A DNA stretch of 64,000 nt from Vagococcus entomophilus (GCF_003987595.1 NZ_NGJZ01000001.1:806001-870000), one strand, 5' to 3'. Shown: positions 1 to 10,162, numbered from the stretch's first letter. Translations and numbers: made by a program. Notes: generated by a model not told the origin, from the letters alone.

Positions 1-518
1 AGCTGCTCCATAGCACGAGCCACATTTCCATTGGTTAAACCACCTGCTATAAAAAATTTTCTTCCAGTCAAAAGCGACCACTCCACTTTGTCCCAGTCAA
101 AAGTTTCCCCTTTTCCTCCAAAATTCGCTCCAGAATTTGATGGAGTGTCAAGCAATAACACTGTATCGGTAGGATAGGCTGCAATCGCTTCTTTAATCAA
201 GAAATTATCTGCTGGAATGGCTTTAATCACTGGCTGAGAAATGTTTTTGATGAGTTGTTTTGATTCAACTCCGTGCAATTGGATCAGGTCCAAACCTGCT
301 ATTTTCTGAATACGCTCAATTTCTACGATTGTTGGATTCACAAAAACTCCGACTTTTTTGATACTTTTTGGAACATTTTTGGTAATGTCTGCTACTTTTT
401 CAGGTGAAATGTATCTCGAACTCGATGGAACAAAAATAAAACCTAAGTAATCTGCACCTGCTTGCACTGCTACTTCAACATGTGTTTGCTCTTTTAAGCC
501 ACAAATTTTTATTTTCAT
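1..518 (-). CDS. trpF: Phosphoribosylanthranilate isomerase (partial, 3' end outside window)
   Basis: This is the N-terminal part (about 172 residues) of the TIM-barrel enzyme that isomerises phosphoribosylanthranilate in tryptophan synthesis. Translating the reverse strand from the ATG at 518 gives the family opening KICGLK, then LGFIFVPSSSRY, a central LIQLHG, and a phosphate-binding FIAGGLT near the cut. The gene starts 10 bases after the trpS stop, so it is the next gene of the trp operon. The end lies beyond base 1. The identification rests on family motifs and operon context and is firm. Confidence 0.93.
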   Translation of the reverse strand, partial: MKIKICGLKEQTHVEVAVQAGADYLGFIFVPSSSRYISPEKVADITKNVPKSIKKVGVFVNPTIVEIERIQKIAGLDLIQLHGVESKQLIKNISQPVIKAIPADNFLIKEAIAAYPTDTVLLLDTPSNSGANFGGKGETFDWDKVEWSLLTGRKFFIAGGLTNGNVARAMEQ

Positions 519-528
519 ACACTACTCC

Positions 529-1542
529 TCAATCAAAATATTGAATCCCCATTGCTTTTTTCACATCAGATAGCGTCTGTTTTGCGGGAATTCTTGCCTT
601 TTCACTTCCTTCTCTTAACATCTGCATCACTTGGTCAGGATTTCGGGCGTAGCCTTCTCTTCTAGAACGGATTGGCGCTAAAAACTCTTGCAAAATCTGA
701 TTTAAGTATTTTTTAATGAACACATCCCCCAAACCACCATGCTGGTATTGCTCTTTTAGTTCCTCTACCTTGACTGTATCTGTAGCAAACACATCTAAAT
801 AAGTAAACACAACGTTGCCCTCAATTTTTCCAGGATCCTCTACGTGGATGTGATTGGGATCGGTATACATACTCATGACCTTACGCTCGATTTCTTCTTC
901 AGTATCAGCTAAATAAATGCCATTATTCAAAGACTTACTCATTTTTCCTTTCCCATCTATCCCTACCAATCTACGCGCATTTGCTTTTGGAAGAATGATT
1001 TCTGGCTCAACTAAGACAGCTTGCCGGTAAAGATGATGAAACTCACGGACAATTTCTCGAGTTTGCTCAAGCATTGGAAGTTGGTCTTCTCCAACAGGCA
1101 CATGTGTTGCTCTAAATGCTGTAATATCAGCAGCTTGACTAATCGGGTAGACAAAGAAGCCTGTTGGGACACTTTGTCCAAAGGATTTTTCTTGAATTTC
1201 ATGCTTAACGGTTGGGTTTCTGCCTACTCTTGAGACTGAAACCAAATTCATATAGTACATGGTTATCTCTGCTAGTTCTGGTATCTGTGATTGAATAAAA
1301 ATAGTGGACTTCTTAGGATCAATTCCTACTGCCAAATAATCCAGTGCCACTTCGAACACGTTTTGTGAAACTTTTTCTGGTGTCGCCGCATGATCGGTCA
1401 ATGCCTGTTGATCGGCAATCATAATATAAGATTCCGTTTGCTCTGTTTGTTGTAGAATAAGCCGATTTTTTAACGAGCCAACATAGTGGCCTAAGTGTAA
1501 TTTTCCAGTTGGACGGTCTCCTGTTACAACTACTTTTTTCAT
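529..1542 (-). CDS. trpS: Tryptophanyl-tRNA synthetase, inside the trp operon
   Basis: This 337-residue class I synthetase charges tRNA-Trp with tryptophan. The HIGH-type signature appears as PTGKLHLGHYVG near residue 12 and the KMSKS loop as GKGKMSKS near residue 198; the length is normal for TrpS. Its start overlaps the trpC stop by 4 bases and trpF follows after 10 bases, so it is translated as part of the trp operon. In most Firmicutes trpS is a separate gene. Here it shares the tandem Trp T-box control of the biosynthetic genes. Whether a second trpS exists elsewhere cannot be seen. Confidence 0.96.
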   Translation of the reverse strand: MKKVVVTGDRPTGKLHLGHYVGSLKNRLILQQTEQTESYIMIADQQALTDHAATPEKVSQNVFEVALDYLAVGIDPKKSTIFIQSQIPELAEITMYYMNLVSVSRVGRNPTVKHEIQEKSFGQSVPTGFFVYPISQAADITAFRATHVPVGEDQLPMLEQTREIVREFHHLYRQAVLVEPEIILPKANARRLVGIDGKGKMSKSLNNGIYLADTEEEIERKVMSMYTDPNHIHVEDPGKIEGNVVFTYLDVFATDTVKVEELKEQYQHGGLGDVFIKKYLNQILQEFLAPIRSRREGYARNPDQVMQMLREGSEKARIPAKQTLSDVKKAMGIQYFD

Positions 1543-2309
1543 GTTCTTAGCACCTTCAATTCTTTAGCTACAGAGGTTGGATTTTTCGCTCGCATCAGTG
1601 TTTCACCCACAAGAACAGCATGATAATTTTTTTGAACACGTTCAACATCCGCTCGTGTTCGTATACCAGACTCACTAATATATACGGCTTCATTTTGCCT
1701 TTGATGATGCTTTGCCAGCTTTTGGCTAACTGCTATATCTACATCGAACGTTTCTAAGTTGCGATTATTTACCCCAATCAGCTTCGCCCCTAGTTTTTCG
1801 GCAATTCTCAATTCTTCTAAATTATGCGTTTCTACAAGTACTTCCAGAGATAGTTGCCGAGCGTATTCAAATAATTCACGCAGTTTATCCTCATCTAAAG
1901 CAGCTACAATCAAAAGAATAACTGTAGCACCAGCATTTCGCGCGCGAATTAACTGCTTTTTATCAATGATAAAATCTTTACACAATACTGGTACTTCAAC
2001 GACGGTGGCAACTTTCTTTAAATCTGCCATACTTCCTTTAAAATAAATTTCATCAGTCAATACAGAAATAGCTGCTACCTCTGCTGCTTGATATTTAATT
2101 GCTTGCCCCACGACATCTACCTCAGTTCGAATATCTCCTTTAGAAGGAGACGCACGTTTAAGCTCAGCAATAATTTGCATGTTTTGTTCCTGACTTTTTA
2201 AACGATCATACAGGCTTGGTACTTGTTTGAGCTTGCCAATTTCTTCTTCTGCCATGTTTGCAACTTCTATTTCTTTTTGTTTTAAAATGGTTTCTAGAAA
2301 ATTGTTCAT
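1539..2309 (-). CDS. trpC: Indole-3-glycerol phosphate synthase
   Basis: This 256-residue TIM-barrel enzyme closes the indole ring to make indole-3-glycerol phosphate. Family motifs visible are IIAELKRASPSKG (about residue 47), VLCKDFIID (about 110), LGAKLIGVNNRNL (about 174) and the C-terminal YISESGI and VLVGETLM phosphate-binding segments. It is a stand-alone TrpC, not fused to TrpF. Its start overlaps the trpD stop by 4 bases (ATGA-type coupling), and the trpS start overlaps its own stop in the same way. Confidence 0.96.
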   Translation of the reverse strand: MNNFLETILKQKEIEVANMAEEEIGKLKQVPSLYDRLKSQEQNMQIIAELKRASPSKGDIRTEVDVVGQAIKYQAAEVAAISVLTDEIYFKGSMADLKKVATVVEVPVLCKDFIIDKKQLIRARNAGATVILLIVAALDEDKLRELFEYARQLSLEVLVETHNLEELRIAEKLGAKLIGVNNRNLETFDVDIAVSQKLAKHHQRQNEAVYISESGIRTRADVERVQKNYHAVLVGETLMRAKNPTSVAKELKVLRT

Positions 2310-3322
2310 GCGTAGGTTTCCTCCTTTTGAACCTTCAATACTTCTTGTAGCTTTTCATATGCTTTTCCGCTAAGTAATAGCTCTCGTGCTCGATTGATTC
2401 CCTCTGAAATAGATTGAGTTTTACCAGAAGCAAAAAAACCAAGTCCTGCGTTTAAAACCACTGTTTCAAAATAAGGAGACTCTTCCCCCCGTAATACAGA
2501 GAGTAAAATTTGGGCATTTTCCTCGGCATCCCCACCGCGAATGTCTTCTATTGTGTAAGATTTTAGTCCATAGTCACTCGCTTTAAAATCATGCACAGTA
2601 ATCTTGTCATCCGCCAGTAGTGCGTAGTGGTTTTTACCAAACAATGTTGCTTCGTCCATTCCGGCTGCTCCTGTAATCACAATGGCTCGTTTTCTACCAA
2701 GCTGCCTGATTGTCTCTGCTGTTGTAACCAACAAATCATTGCGATAAGTTCCCATTAGTTGGTAATCAAGTGCTACTGGATTGGTCAATGGTCCAATTAA
2801 ATTCATTAACGTTGGAACTTTGAGACTTTTTCGAGTGGGCATAATATACTTCATACTTGGATGAACATGTGGAGCAAAAATAAAGGCAAGATTGGTCTTT
2901 TTCATCATCTTTCCCAAAACGTCTGGATCAACCAAAAATTCAATTCCCAGTGCCTCACACGTGTCAAAGCTACCAGAACGACTAGAGATACTGCGATTGC
3001 CAGCTTTGGCAACCTTTAATCCACCAGAAGCTAACACAAAAGAAGCCGTCGTACTTACATTAAAACTATCCGATCCGTCTCCCCCTGTACCGCAATTACA
3101 AATCGTTTCGCTTGGATTGATGGGAAGTTGGACAGCTTTTTCTCTCAAAGTTTCAGCAAAACCAGCTAGTTCTTCTGCCGTTTCTCCTTTTATTTTCAAT
3201 GCCATCAGTACAGCCCCCATTTCAGCTTCTGACAGTTCTCCATTAAAAATTTTTGTTGCAACTTCCTTACTTTCCGTCTTACTTAAGTCTTTTTGAGCGT
3301 AAATTTTCTGTAGTGTTTCCAT
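2306..3322 (-). CDS. trpD: Anthranilate phosphoribosyltransferase
   Basis: This 338-residue enzyme transfers phosphoribose from PRPP to anthranilate. It shows the helical N-terminal domain of glycosyltransferase family 3 and the PRPP-binding NCGTGGDGSDSFNVST near residue 76, followed by AKAGNRSISSRSGS and the NLIGPLTNP segment. It is a stand-alone TrpD, with the glutaminase encoded by the neighbouring trpG. It starts 15 bases downstream of the trpG stop within the same operon. Confidence 0.96.
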   Translation of the reverse strand: METLQKIYAQKDLSKTESKEVATKIFNGELSEAEMGAVLMALKIKGETAEELAGFAETLREKAVQLPINPSETICNCGTGGDGSDSFNVSTTASFVLASGGLKVAKAGNRSISSRSGSFDTCEALGIEFLVDPDVLGKMMKKTNLAFIFAPHVHPSMKYIMPTRKSLKVPTLMNLIGPLTNPVALDYQLMGTYRNDLLVTTAETIRQLGRKRAIVITGAAGMDEATLFGKNHYALLADDKITVHDFKASDYGLKSYTIEDIRGGDAEENAQILLSVLRGEESPYFETVVLNAGLGFFASGKTQSISEGINRARELLLSGKAYEKLQEVLKVQKEETYA

Positions 3323-3337
3323 ATTACGGCCTCCTTT

Positions 3338-3922
3338 TTATTTTTGATAGTCTCTAACGATTTCTATGAAATTTTTAATCATCTGCTCACCCTCTTGTGT
3401 ACCAATGGATTCTGGATGAAATTGCATCCCATATACTGGATATTCCTTGTGCTCAAAAGCCATAATTTCTTGGTCATCTGTACTTGTTCCTATAATCTGC
3501 AATTCTTTTGGAAATTGCTCATTTGAAACAATTAACGAGTGGTATCTCATAACTGCAAATTCCTTTGGAAAATCTTGAAATAAAGGATGAGGATTTTTTT
3601 CAAGAAGCATTTGTGAAATTTTTCCGTGTCTTATCTTTTTGGCTTGAACTACTTTCCCACCAAAAACCTCAGCAATTGCTTGATGCCCTAAGCAAATACC
3701 AAGTAATGGTTTTTTTGAGTAATAGTTTAGAATAAGTTTTTCCATCTCCCCAGCCTGACTAGGAATCCCTGGACCTGGAGAAAAGACGATTGCTTGAGCT
3801 GCCTCTGCCCGTTCTTCTAACCGACTATCATCATTTCTAAGGATTTCAATCTCATCGTATCCGGCTAAATACTGCGCTAAATTATGGGTAAACGAATCGT
3901 AATTATCCACCAATAGAATCAT
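3338..3922 (-). CDS. trpG: Anthranilate synthase glutaminase component (TrpG/PabA type)
   Basis: This 194-residue class I glutamine amidotransferase supplies ammonia to TrpE. The catalytic cysteine lies in LLGICLGHQA (about residue 80) and the His/Glu pair in YGMQFHPESIGT near residue 170; the opening is the typical ILLVDNYDSFTHNL. Its start overlaps the trpE stop by one base, implying coupled translation. TrpG proteins of this type often also serve para-aminobenzoate synthase. I see no pabB in the window, so a dual role is possible but unproven. Confidence 0.94.
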   Translation of the reverse strand: MILLVDNYDSFTHNLAQYLAGYDEIEILRNDDSRLEERAEAAQAIVFSPGPGIPSQAGEMEKLILNYYSKKPLLGICLGHQAIAEVFGGKVVQAKKIRHGKISQMLLEKNPHPLFQDFPKEFAVMRYHSLIVSNEQFPKELQIIGTSTDDQEIMAFEHKEYPVYGMQFHPESIGTQEGEQMIKNFIEIVRDYQK

Positions 3923-5289
3923 TATTTCCCCACCTCCAATAATGCTTTGGCCTTTTGCAAAGTCTCTAGATATTCTAGCTCGGGATCCGAATCATAAACA
4001 ATCCCTGCACCTGCTTGCACATAGGCTTTTTGCTTATGAACAACCATCGTCCGTATAGCAATTGCAAAATCTGCTTGATTATTTTTTGTTAGATAACCCA
4101 CAGCTCCAGCATAGATACCTCTTTTATCTGTTTCAAGCTCATATATTCTTTGCATTGCTCTGATTTTTGGTGCACCACTGACCGTTCCAGCTGGCAAAGT
4201 AGCTTTTAACGCCTCCATCGCAGACAAATTATTTTTAAGTGTTCCTTCGACAACAGATACTAGATGCATCACGTAGCGATACTTTTCAATTGTCATATAG
4301 ATGGGCACAGTGACCGTTCCAACCTTTGCTACTTTTCCTAGATCATTTCTTCCCAAATCCACTAACATGCGATGCTCTGCTTGTTCTTTTTCATCGTGTG
4401 CAAGTTCTTTGGCAAGTGCGTAATCTTCTGCAGGTGTTTTTCCTCTTTTTCTAGTGCCGGCAATTGGATTCGTTGTCACACAATCGCCTTTGACACTTAC
4501 CAAACTTTCTGGCGAGGAACCAATAACTTTGGTTTCACCAAAATCTAAAAAATAGAGGTACGACGATGGATTAGACAATCGAAGTTGACGGTAATAATCG
4601 AAAGCATCGCTTGTAAAAGAACAGCTCAGTCTTTGAGATAACACTAATTGGAAAATATCTCCTGCTTGAATATATTCTTTTACTTTTTTGACCTTATTTA
4701 TAAATTCTTTTTGGGTAAAATTGCTCGAAAATTCTAATTTTTCTGTCTTAATTTTTTCTTGTTCTTTTCTAGATGGAGTATGCAATTCTTTCGTAATTTT
4801 TTGAATACAGTCTGCCATTTCTTTTTCACTTCTTTTGGAATAACAATTATCTGCAACAATTTCGATTTCCTCTTTCGTATGATCAAAAAGTAGATAGGTT
4901 TCATAGACATAAAAATGACAATCTGGTAAACCCAACTCATCTTGTTTGGCGTGGCCAATTTGCTCGTACATGCCATAGGTATCGTACCCAACATATCCAA
5001 TCGCTCCTGAAGAAAACGGAGCTGTCGTTTCATTTATTTTCGGATTTTTTATCACAAACTTGGCAATTTCCTCTAGTGGGTCAGCTACTTCTTTTTTATG
5101 CCCATCAATAATTAATGTATTTTTTTGAAGTATTAGTTCATGTACAGGATCAAGCCCAATAATGGAATAGCGTCCAATATTTTTATCTCTAGGAATACTT
5201 TCTAATAAGCATTTTTTATCAGCTGATAGGCGCAAATACGCTGCCACAACTGTACAACAATCAGCTGTTATTGTCTGTGTTTTTTTCAT
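3922..5289 (-). CDS. trpE: Anthranilate synthase component I
   Basis: This enzyme makes anthranilate from chorismate using ammonia from TrpG. The chorismate-binding domain is clear: GDIFQLVLSQR, an NPSSYLYFLDFG segment, SPESLVSV, PIAGTRKRG, AGTVSGAPKIRAM and QAGAGIVYDSDPE. I place the start at the ATG at 5289 because an AAGGAGG site lies 7 bases upstream; a further in-frame start at 5316 would precede that site. This gives 455 residues. It is the first gene of the operon and follows the two T-box leaders. Confidence 0.96.
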   Translation of the reverse strand: MKKTQTITADCCTVVAAYLRLSADKKCLLESIPRDKNIGRYSIIGLDPVHELILQKNTLIIDGHKKEVADPLEEIAKFVIKNPKINETTAPFSSGAIGYVGYDTYGMYEQIGHAKQDELGLPDCHFYVYETYLLFDHTKEEIEIVADNCYSKRSEKEMADCIQKITKELHTPSRKEQEKIKTEKLEFSSNFTQKEFINKVKKVKEYIQAGDIFQLVLSQRLSCSFTSDAFDYYRQLRLSNPSSYLYFLDFGETKVIGSSPESLVSVKGDCVTTNPIAGTRKRGKTPAEDYALAKELAHDEKEQAEHRMLVDLGRNDLGKVAKVGTVTVPIYMTIEKYRYVMHLVSVVEGTLKNNLSAMEALKATLPAGTVSGAPKIRAMQRIYELETDKRGIYAGAVGYLTKNNQADFAIAIRTMVVHKQKAYVQAGAGIVYDSDPELEYLETLQKAKALLEVGK

Positions 5290-5321
5290 TACTTTTCCTC
5301 CTTCGTTTTCCAACAAAAAAA

Positions 5322-5362
5322 GCCCTCAAAAAATAGTCAGTCTCCGACTATTTTTTGAGGGC
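5322..5362 (-). terminator. Regulated terminator of the trpE-proximal T-box
   Basis: Arms 5322-5338 and 5346-5362 pair perfectly over 17 bases around a 7-base loop, and on the minus strand the stem is followed by a run of T. It lies 33 bases before the trpE start and directly downstream of a T-box sequence. It is therefore the conditional terminator of that riboswitch. Confidence 0.9.
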
Positions 5363-5560
5363 GAATCTTTTCACGGTGCCACCTCAATTGGAGCAAAAAA
5401 TGCTCCATCTCAACAGTTATCTAGCAATAACCTGCTCGCTAACGGGAGCTCCCGTGAATTCCTACTCAACTTGTTTTCAGAATTCCTTTTTATAGGCCCA
5501 TTCTTTTTCTTCCATTTATTGATTTGCACCAACCATCAACTCTCTAAAAAATATCCGAAA
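5322..5560 (-). promoter_or_regulatory. Trp T-box riboswitch, copy 2 (trpE-proximal)
   Basis: The conserved T-box lies on the minus strand at 5372-5384 (AGGTGGCACCGTG) and is followed by a strong terminator at 5322-5362. Upstream, the stem I region contains AGAGAGTTGATGG and a specifier candidate TGG (complement of 5498-5500) within GAATGGGCC. This predicts binding of uncharged tRNA-Trp through its CCA anticodon. The T-box partly differs from copy 1, so the two are separate elements rather than a misreading. The exact ends of stem I were set by eye. Confidence 0.88.
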
Positions 5561-5608
5561 AGTACTTCCCCTATACCATACTTTATTCTATAAATGATAA
5601 ACAAAAAA

Positions 5609-5646
5609 CGTCCTTGTTCTATGAATACTATCATAGAACAAGGACG
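5609..5646 (-). terminator. Regulated terminator of the distal T-box
   Basis: The inverted repeat CGTCCTTGTTCTATGA and its complement flank a short loop, and the minus strand continues into a T-rich tract. It follows the first T-box and would stop transcription before the second leader when tryptophan is plentiful. Confidence 0.88.
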
Positions 5647-5868
5647 AGAAACCCGTGGTACCACCTCAATTGACTATAGAACTATAGTCCACTCACTATC
5701 ATTTACTGATAGTTGATTTGATAACGGTTTTTTTACCGGAAATGCCTACATTGCTTCAACACTTCACTCAAAAGTCCATTCACGCTCTGCTTTTACTGAT
5801 TTTCAGCGCCATCAGCTCTCTGACAAAAACAACGAAACGCTACTACTCTTTTTCTTCGCGATTAATTT
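5609..5868 (-). promoter_or_regulatory. Trp T-box riboswitch, copy 1 (promoter-proximal)
   Basis: The conserved T-box lies at 5654-5666 on the minus strand (AGGTGGTACCACG) and is followed by the terminator at 5609-5646. The leader begins about 7 bases after the -10 box at 5875-5880. A TGG specifier candidate (complement of 5776-5778) sits in GTGAATGGAC, upstream of the T-box at a normal distance. Both T-boxes must read through for trpE to be transcribed, which should sharpen the response to uncharged tRNA-Trp. Confidence 0.88.
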
Positions 5869-5892
5869 TAACTAATGATATAAAATTAATCG
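5859..5892. repeat. Perfect inverted repeat over the trp promoter -10 region
   Basis: Two 12-base arms (CGATTAATTTTA at 5859-5870 and its exact complement at 5881-5892) flank a 10-base centre that contains the -10 box. The position suggests an operator for a dimeric repressor, separate from the T-box control. It could instead be an AT-rich hairpin related to the end of the upstream gene. No regulator can be assigned from the window. Confidence 0.75.
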
Positions 5893-5903
5893 TGAAATGT
5901 CAA
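5875..5903 (-). promoter_or_regulatory. Promoter of the trp operon
   Basis: On the minus strand a perfect -35 TTGACA (5898-5903) and a -10 TATCAT (5875-5880) are separated by 17 bases. It lies just after the stop codon of the upstream gene and just before the first T-box leader. Confidence 0.85.
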
Positions 5904-5914
5904 GCATAAATCAC

Positions 5915-8900
5915 TTAATTATTTTTTTGCTCTTGTGCCAACTCTTTTTGAGCAGTCGCCATCATCAAGCGAATTCGGTTTAGTTGATTGACGACAGATA
6001 CCCCTGGATCATAGTCAATTGGGGCAATGTTTGCTTTTGGATACTGATGTCTAAGCTCTTTAATGACACCTTTGCCAACAACATGGTTCGGTAGACAGCC
6101 AAATGGTTGCATACAGATTATATTATGTACACCTTCTTTTAACAATTCAATCATCTCACCCGTTAAAAACCAACCTTCCCCCGTGTGATTACCAATTGAA
6201 AGAATTTTACTTGCATCATCTGCTAATTCGTTGATAGAGTGAATCCCCTCAAATCTCTGTGACTTCCGCAGTGCTTTGTCCATAGGTTTTTCACATTGTT
6301 CTATAAACTTAATCGCAAATTCGGCTAATACTTTGCTCTTTTTAGACATCCCCAAATGATCGTGCTTCCAGATTTGATTGTACAAGGAATAATTCATAAA
6401 TCCTACAATATCAGGGACAACTGCCTCTGCTCCTTCTGCTTCTAACAAACGAACAATATCGTTGTTAGCCGTAGGAGAGTACTTCACAAGAATTTCTCCA
6501 ACTACACCAACACGAGGCTTTTTGATAGATTGTAATGGAATGGTGTCAAAATCGTGAATAATTTTTTTCATGTTACGATTAAACTGGGTCAAAGATCCTT
6601 TTTTAACACTTGTAGCTACTTCTTTTAACCAAGCTTCATGAAGGGCATCCACACTGCCAACTTCCAATTCATAAGGTCTGGTTCTATAGACTACACGTTC
6701 AAACAAATCACCATATAAAAAGGCAATCGCTACCCGTTTAATCAACGGTAAGGTCAACTTAAATCCTGGGTTTGATTCAACGCCTTTATTTCCCATTGAA
6801 ATCGAAACTACTGGGACTTGAGGGAATCCTGCATCGTTTAGTGCCTTACGTAATAAAGGAATATAGTTAGTCGCGCGACATCCTCCACCAGTTTGCGTCA
6901 TCATCACGCTGACATTGTTCAAGTCGTATTTTTCGCTTTGAAGCGCTCCAACTAATTGTCCAATCGAAATAATCGCAGGGTAACACGAATCATTATTGAC
7001 AAATTTAAGCCCCGTATCGACTGCGGTTTTGTCTTCTGCTGGTAAACACACAACATGATAGCCTGAAGCTTCGAGTGCGGTATCTACCAAACCTGATTGA
7101 TGAATAGGACTAAGCATTGGTAAAAGCAAAGTATGCTTTTTCCTCATTTCTTTTGTAAAAACAATTTTTGCTGGCTCTTCAAAATGACGTACCGGTTCAA
7201 TTTGCTGCTTTTCACGCTCTTTGACGGCTGCTTTCAATGACCTTAAACGAATACGAACGGCTCCTAGATTTGAACCTTCATCAATTTTTAGCACAGTATA
7301 AATTTTTCCGTTTTGTTCCATGATTTCTTCTACTTGGTCGGTTGTCACCGCATCTAAGCCACAACCAAAAGAATTTAGTTGAACTAGTTCTAAATTAGGA
7401 GATTTTGCTACTACTTTAGCTGCTGCGTACAAACGTGAATGGTACACCCATTGATTAACCACGCGTAGATTTGCAACATCACCAAGGTGGGAAATACTGT
7501 CTTCTGTTAAAACATGGAATCCTTCTTGGGTAATGACTTCTGAGATACCATGGTTGATTTCAGGATCCAAATGATACGGTCTACCAGATAAGACAATGGC
7601 TTTTTCTCCCTTTTGACTGAGCATCGCCAATGTTTCCTCACCTTTTTGACGAATTTCATTCTTAAACTGCTCCAACTCTTCATATCCATGTGATACGGCT
7701 TTTTCCATTTCTTCCTTAGAAATACCGAGGTCTTCAAAGCATTCAAACAGCGCTTTGATCACGGAAGTTTGGTTAGCCAAGTTCAGGTATGGATTGCGGT
7801 AGTCTACTTTTCCATCACGAATTTCATCCACATTGTTCTTAATCACATCTGGATAGCTTTGAACGATTGGGCAGTTAAAATGATTGTCTGCTTCTTGACT
7901 TTCTTGACGTTCAAATACGACTCCTGGGTAAAAGATTAGTGGAACACCTTCATTGATCAGAGTTTGGATATGTCCATGTGAAATTTTAGCCGGATAACAA
8001 GCTGTATCACTAGGAATTGTTTCCATTCCTGTTTCGTACAATTCTTTACTTGATCTTGGAGACAAGATTACTCTAAAGCCTAAATCAGTGAATAGCGTGT
8101 GCCATAGCGGATAATTTTCGTACATATTAAGTACACGAGGAATCCCAATTTCTCCTCTGGTCACTTCTTTCTTACGAAGTGGCCGATATTTAAATAAGCG
8201 GCGATACTTTTCCTCAACGAGGTTCACTTTACGATCTTCACGTTTAATTTTTATGCGTGCCCCGCGTTCACAACGATTTCCAGTGATAAACTGTCTCCCA
8301 TCAGAAAATAGCGTGACAGTCAGCATGCAATTATTCTCACAAAGTCCACAGTGCGTAAACTCCTTTTCTGCCTCAAAAGCATCCAGTTCGTGTGCAGAAA
8401 GCAAGGTTGTTACTTTGCCAGCTTCATAGTTTTCAAGTGCAATGAGCGCCGAACCATAAGCCCCCATAAGACCTGCAATGGATGGTCGGACTACTTCTCT
8501 ACCTGTAAGCAATTCAAAAGCACGCAAGACAGCTTCATTATAAAAGGTACCGCCCTGACAGACAATTTTTTCACCCAACTCTTCCGGTCTGCGAACCTTA
8601 ATTACTTTATAGATGGCATTCTTAATGACAGAATAAGACAATCCTGCTGAAATTTCTCCAACTGATGCTCCTTCTTTTTGAACTTGTTTCACTTTTGAAT
8701 TCATAAAAACCGTACATCTTGAACCCAAATTTACTGGTGCTTTTGCGTGCACCGCAGCTTCAGCAAAATCTGTTACTTGATAATTTAGAGATTTTGCAAA
8801 GGTTTCAATAAATGAGCCGCATCCAGAAGAGCACGCTTCATTTAATTGAATCGAAGAAAGCGCACCGTTTTTAATCGTCATTGCTTTCATATCTTGACCG

Positions 8901-10162
8901 CCGATATCAAGAATAAAATCAACACCTGGTTGGAAGTGGTCTGCAGCCTTGTAGTGAGCCATCGTTTCAACTTCTCCTAGATCCACCCGTAAAGCACTCT
9001 TAATCAAGTGTTCACCGTATCCAGTAACACATGCTTGACCAATAAAAGTGTCACGAGGCATTTGACTATACATATCTTTTAAAACACGCATGGTTGTTTC
9101 TAATGGCTGCCCCTCATTATTCCCGTAAAAGGAAAAGAGCAATTCTCCCTCTTCATTAATCAGTGTGACTTTTGTAGTGGTCGATCCAGCATCAATTCCT
9201 AAAAAAGTCACCCCGTGATGCTCACTTAAATCGTTGGTTTCAACAGTTGCTTGCGCATGTCGCTGACGAAACTCTGTCAATTCTTCTTCTGAACGAAAGA
9301 GCGGATCTAACGTATCAGTAGGCTGTAACTTATCTGTATCTTCATGCTCCAATTTTTCCAAAATATCATCCAAGGAAGTTTCTTGATTTTTCTCAGCATA
9401 AAATGCCGCTCCCATTGCAACAAATAGCTGAGGGTTTTCAGGAAAGATAACATCCTCCGGTGCAATAGTTAAGGTTTCGATAAATCGCTTGCGGAGTTCG
9501 CTCATAAAGAACAACGGACCTCCTAAAAAAGCAATTTTCCCTTTAATTTTTCTACCCGAAGCAAGACCTGCAATGGTCTGATTCACAACTGCTTGAAAGA
9601 TACTTGCAGCAATGTCTTCTTTTGCCGCACCTTCATTAATTAGTGGTTGTACATCGGTCTTAGCAAACACGCCACATCTTGAGGCGATTGGGTAAATATT
9701 TTGATAGTTTTTAGCAAGTTCATTGACCCCGTTTGCGTCCGTTTTTAAAAGAGAAGCCATTTGATCAATAAAGGCACCTGTTCCACCAGCGCAACTCCCA
9801 TTCATCCGTTGCTCCAATGTCCCATCAAAAAAAGTCATCTTGGCGTCTTCTCCACCCAATTCAATGACAACATCTGTTTCTGGAATCAGCTCTTCAACCG
9901 TTTTAGTACAGGCAATGACTTCTTGAACAAATGGGATTTCTAACACATCCGATAGTCCAATCCCACCAGATCCCGTGATGGATAGTCGGACTGGTACATT
10001 CGTCCCTAGTTCTTTTTGTGCCGCAGTTAGTATTTTCTTTGTTGCCATTTTCACATCAGAATAATGGCGTTCATATTTTCCAAATATTAATTCTTTTTTT
10101 TCATTAAAGATGACCAGTTTTACTGTTGTAGAACCAACATCTATCCCAGCTTGATAACCCAT
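5915..10162 (-). CDS. 2-hydroxyacyl-CoA dehydratase activase-type protein, 1415 residues
   Basis: This very large cytoplasmic protein joins several domains. Two ASKHA-fold activase units come first, opening with [14 protein letters not shown] and, near residue 330, [14 protein letters not shown]; each carries the cysteine segment expected to hold an iron-sulfur cluster ([14 protein letters not shown] and [15 protein letters not shown]). Then follows a cysteine-rich CGLCENNC element, a DUF2229-type region and a dehydratase-subunit-like C-terminal half with [10 protein letters not shown] start it at the ATG at 10162, preceded by GAGGAGG 8 bases away. Relatives are widespread in anaerobic and facultative Firmicutes, but their substrate is not established. 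It is divergent from a TetR gene. Confidence 0.85.
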   Translation of the reverse strand: MGYQAGIDVGSTTVKLVIFNEKKELIFGKYERHYSDVKMATKKILTAAQKELGTNVPVRLSITGSGGIGLSDVLEIPFVQEVIACTKTVEELIPETDVVIELGGEDAKMTFFDGTLEQRMNGSCAGGTGAFIDQMASLLKTDANGVNELAKNYQNIYPIASRCGVFAKTDVQPLINEGAAKEDIAASIFQAVVNQTIAGLASGRKIKGKIAFLGGPLFFMSELRKRFIETLTIAPEDVIFPENPQLFVAMGAAFYAEKNQETSLDDILEKLEHEDTDKLQPTDTLDPLFRSEEELTEFRQRHAQATVETNDLSEHHGVTFLGIDAGSTTTKVTLINEEGELLFSFYGNNEGQPLETTMRVLKDMYSQMPRDTFIGQACVTGYGEHLIKSALRVDLGEVETMAHYKAADHFQPGVDFILDIGGQDMKAMTIKNGALSSIQLNEACSSGCGSFIETFAKSLNYQVTDFAEAAVHAKAPVNLGSRCTVFMNSKVKQVQKEGASVGEISAGLSYSVIKNAIYKVIKVRRPEELGEKIVCQGGTFYNEAVLRAFELLTGREVVRPSIAGLMGAYGSALIALENYEAGKVTTLLSAHELDAFEAEKEFTHCGLCENNCMLTVTLFSDGRQFITGNRCERGARIKIKREDRKVNLVEEKYRRLFKYRPLRKKEVTRGEIGIPRVLNMYENYPLWHTLFTDLGFRVILSPRSSKELYETGMETIPSDTACYPAKISHGHIQTLINEGVPLIFYPGVVFERQESQEADNHFNCPIVQSYPDVIKNNVDEIRDGKVDYRNPYLNLANQTSVIKALFECFEDLGISKEEMEKAVSHGYEELEQFKNEIRQKGEETLAMLSQKGEKAIVLSGRPYHLDPEINHGISEVITQEGFHVLTEDSISHLGDVANLRVVNQWVYHSRLYAAAKVVAKSPNLELVQLNSFGCGLDAVTTDQVEEIMEQNGKIYTVLKIDEGSNLGAVRIRLRSLKAAVKEREKQQIEPVRHFEEPAKIVFTKEMRKKHTLLLPMLSPIHQSGLVDTALEASGYHVVCLPAEDKTAVDTGLKFVNNDSCYPAIISIGQLVGALQSEKYDLNNVSVMMTQTGGGCRATNYIPLLRKALNDAGFPQVPVVSISMGNKGVESNPGFKLTLPLIKRVAIAFLYGDLFERVVYRTRPYELEVGSVDALHEAWLKEVATSVKKGSLTQFNRNMKKIIHDFDTIPLQSIKKPRVGVVGEILVKYSPTANNDIVRLLEAEGAEAVVPDIVGFMNYSLYNQIWKHDHLGMSKKSKVLAEFAIKFIEQCEKPMDKALRKSQRFEGIHSINELADDASKILSIGNHTGEGWFLTGEMIELLKEGVHNIICMQPFGCLPNHVVGKGVIKELRHQYPKANIAPIDYDPGVSVVNQLNRIRLMMATAQKELAQEQKNN

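Noticed and set aside
5718-5909. 63-codon plus-strand ORF in the trp leader
   Set aside because: It lies antisense over the T-box leader and promoter; the RNA structure explains the sequence and there is no ribosome binding site.
8351-8650. 99-codon plus-strand ORF
   Set aside because: It is a shadow of the strongly conserved activase domains on the other strand.
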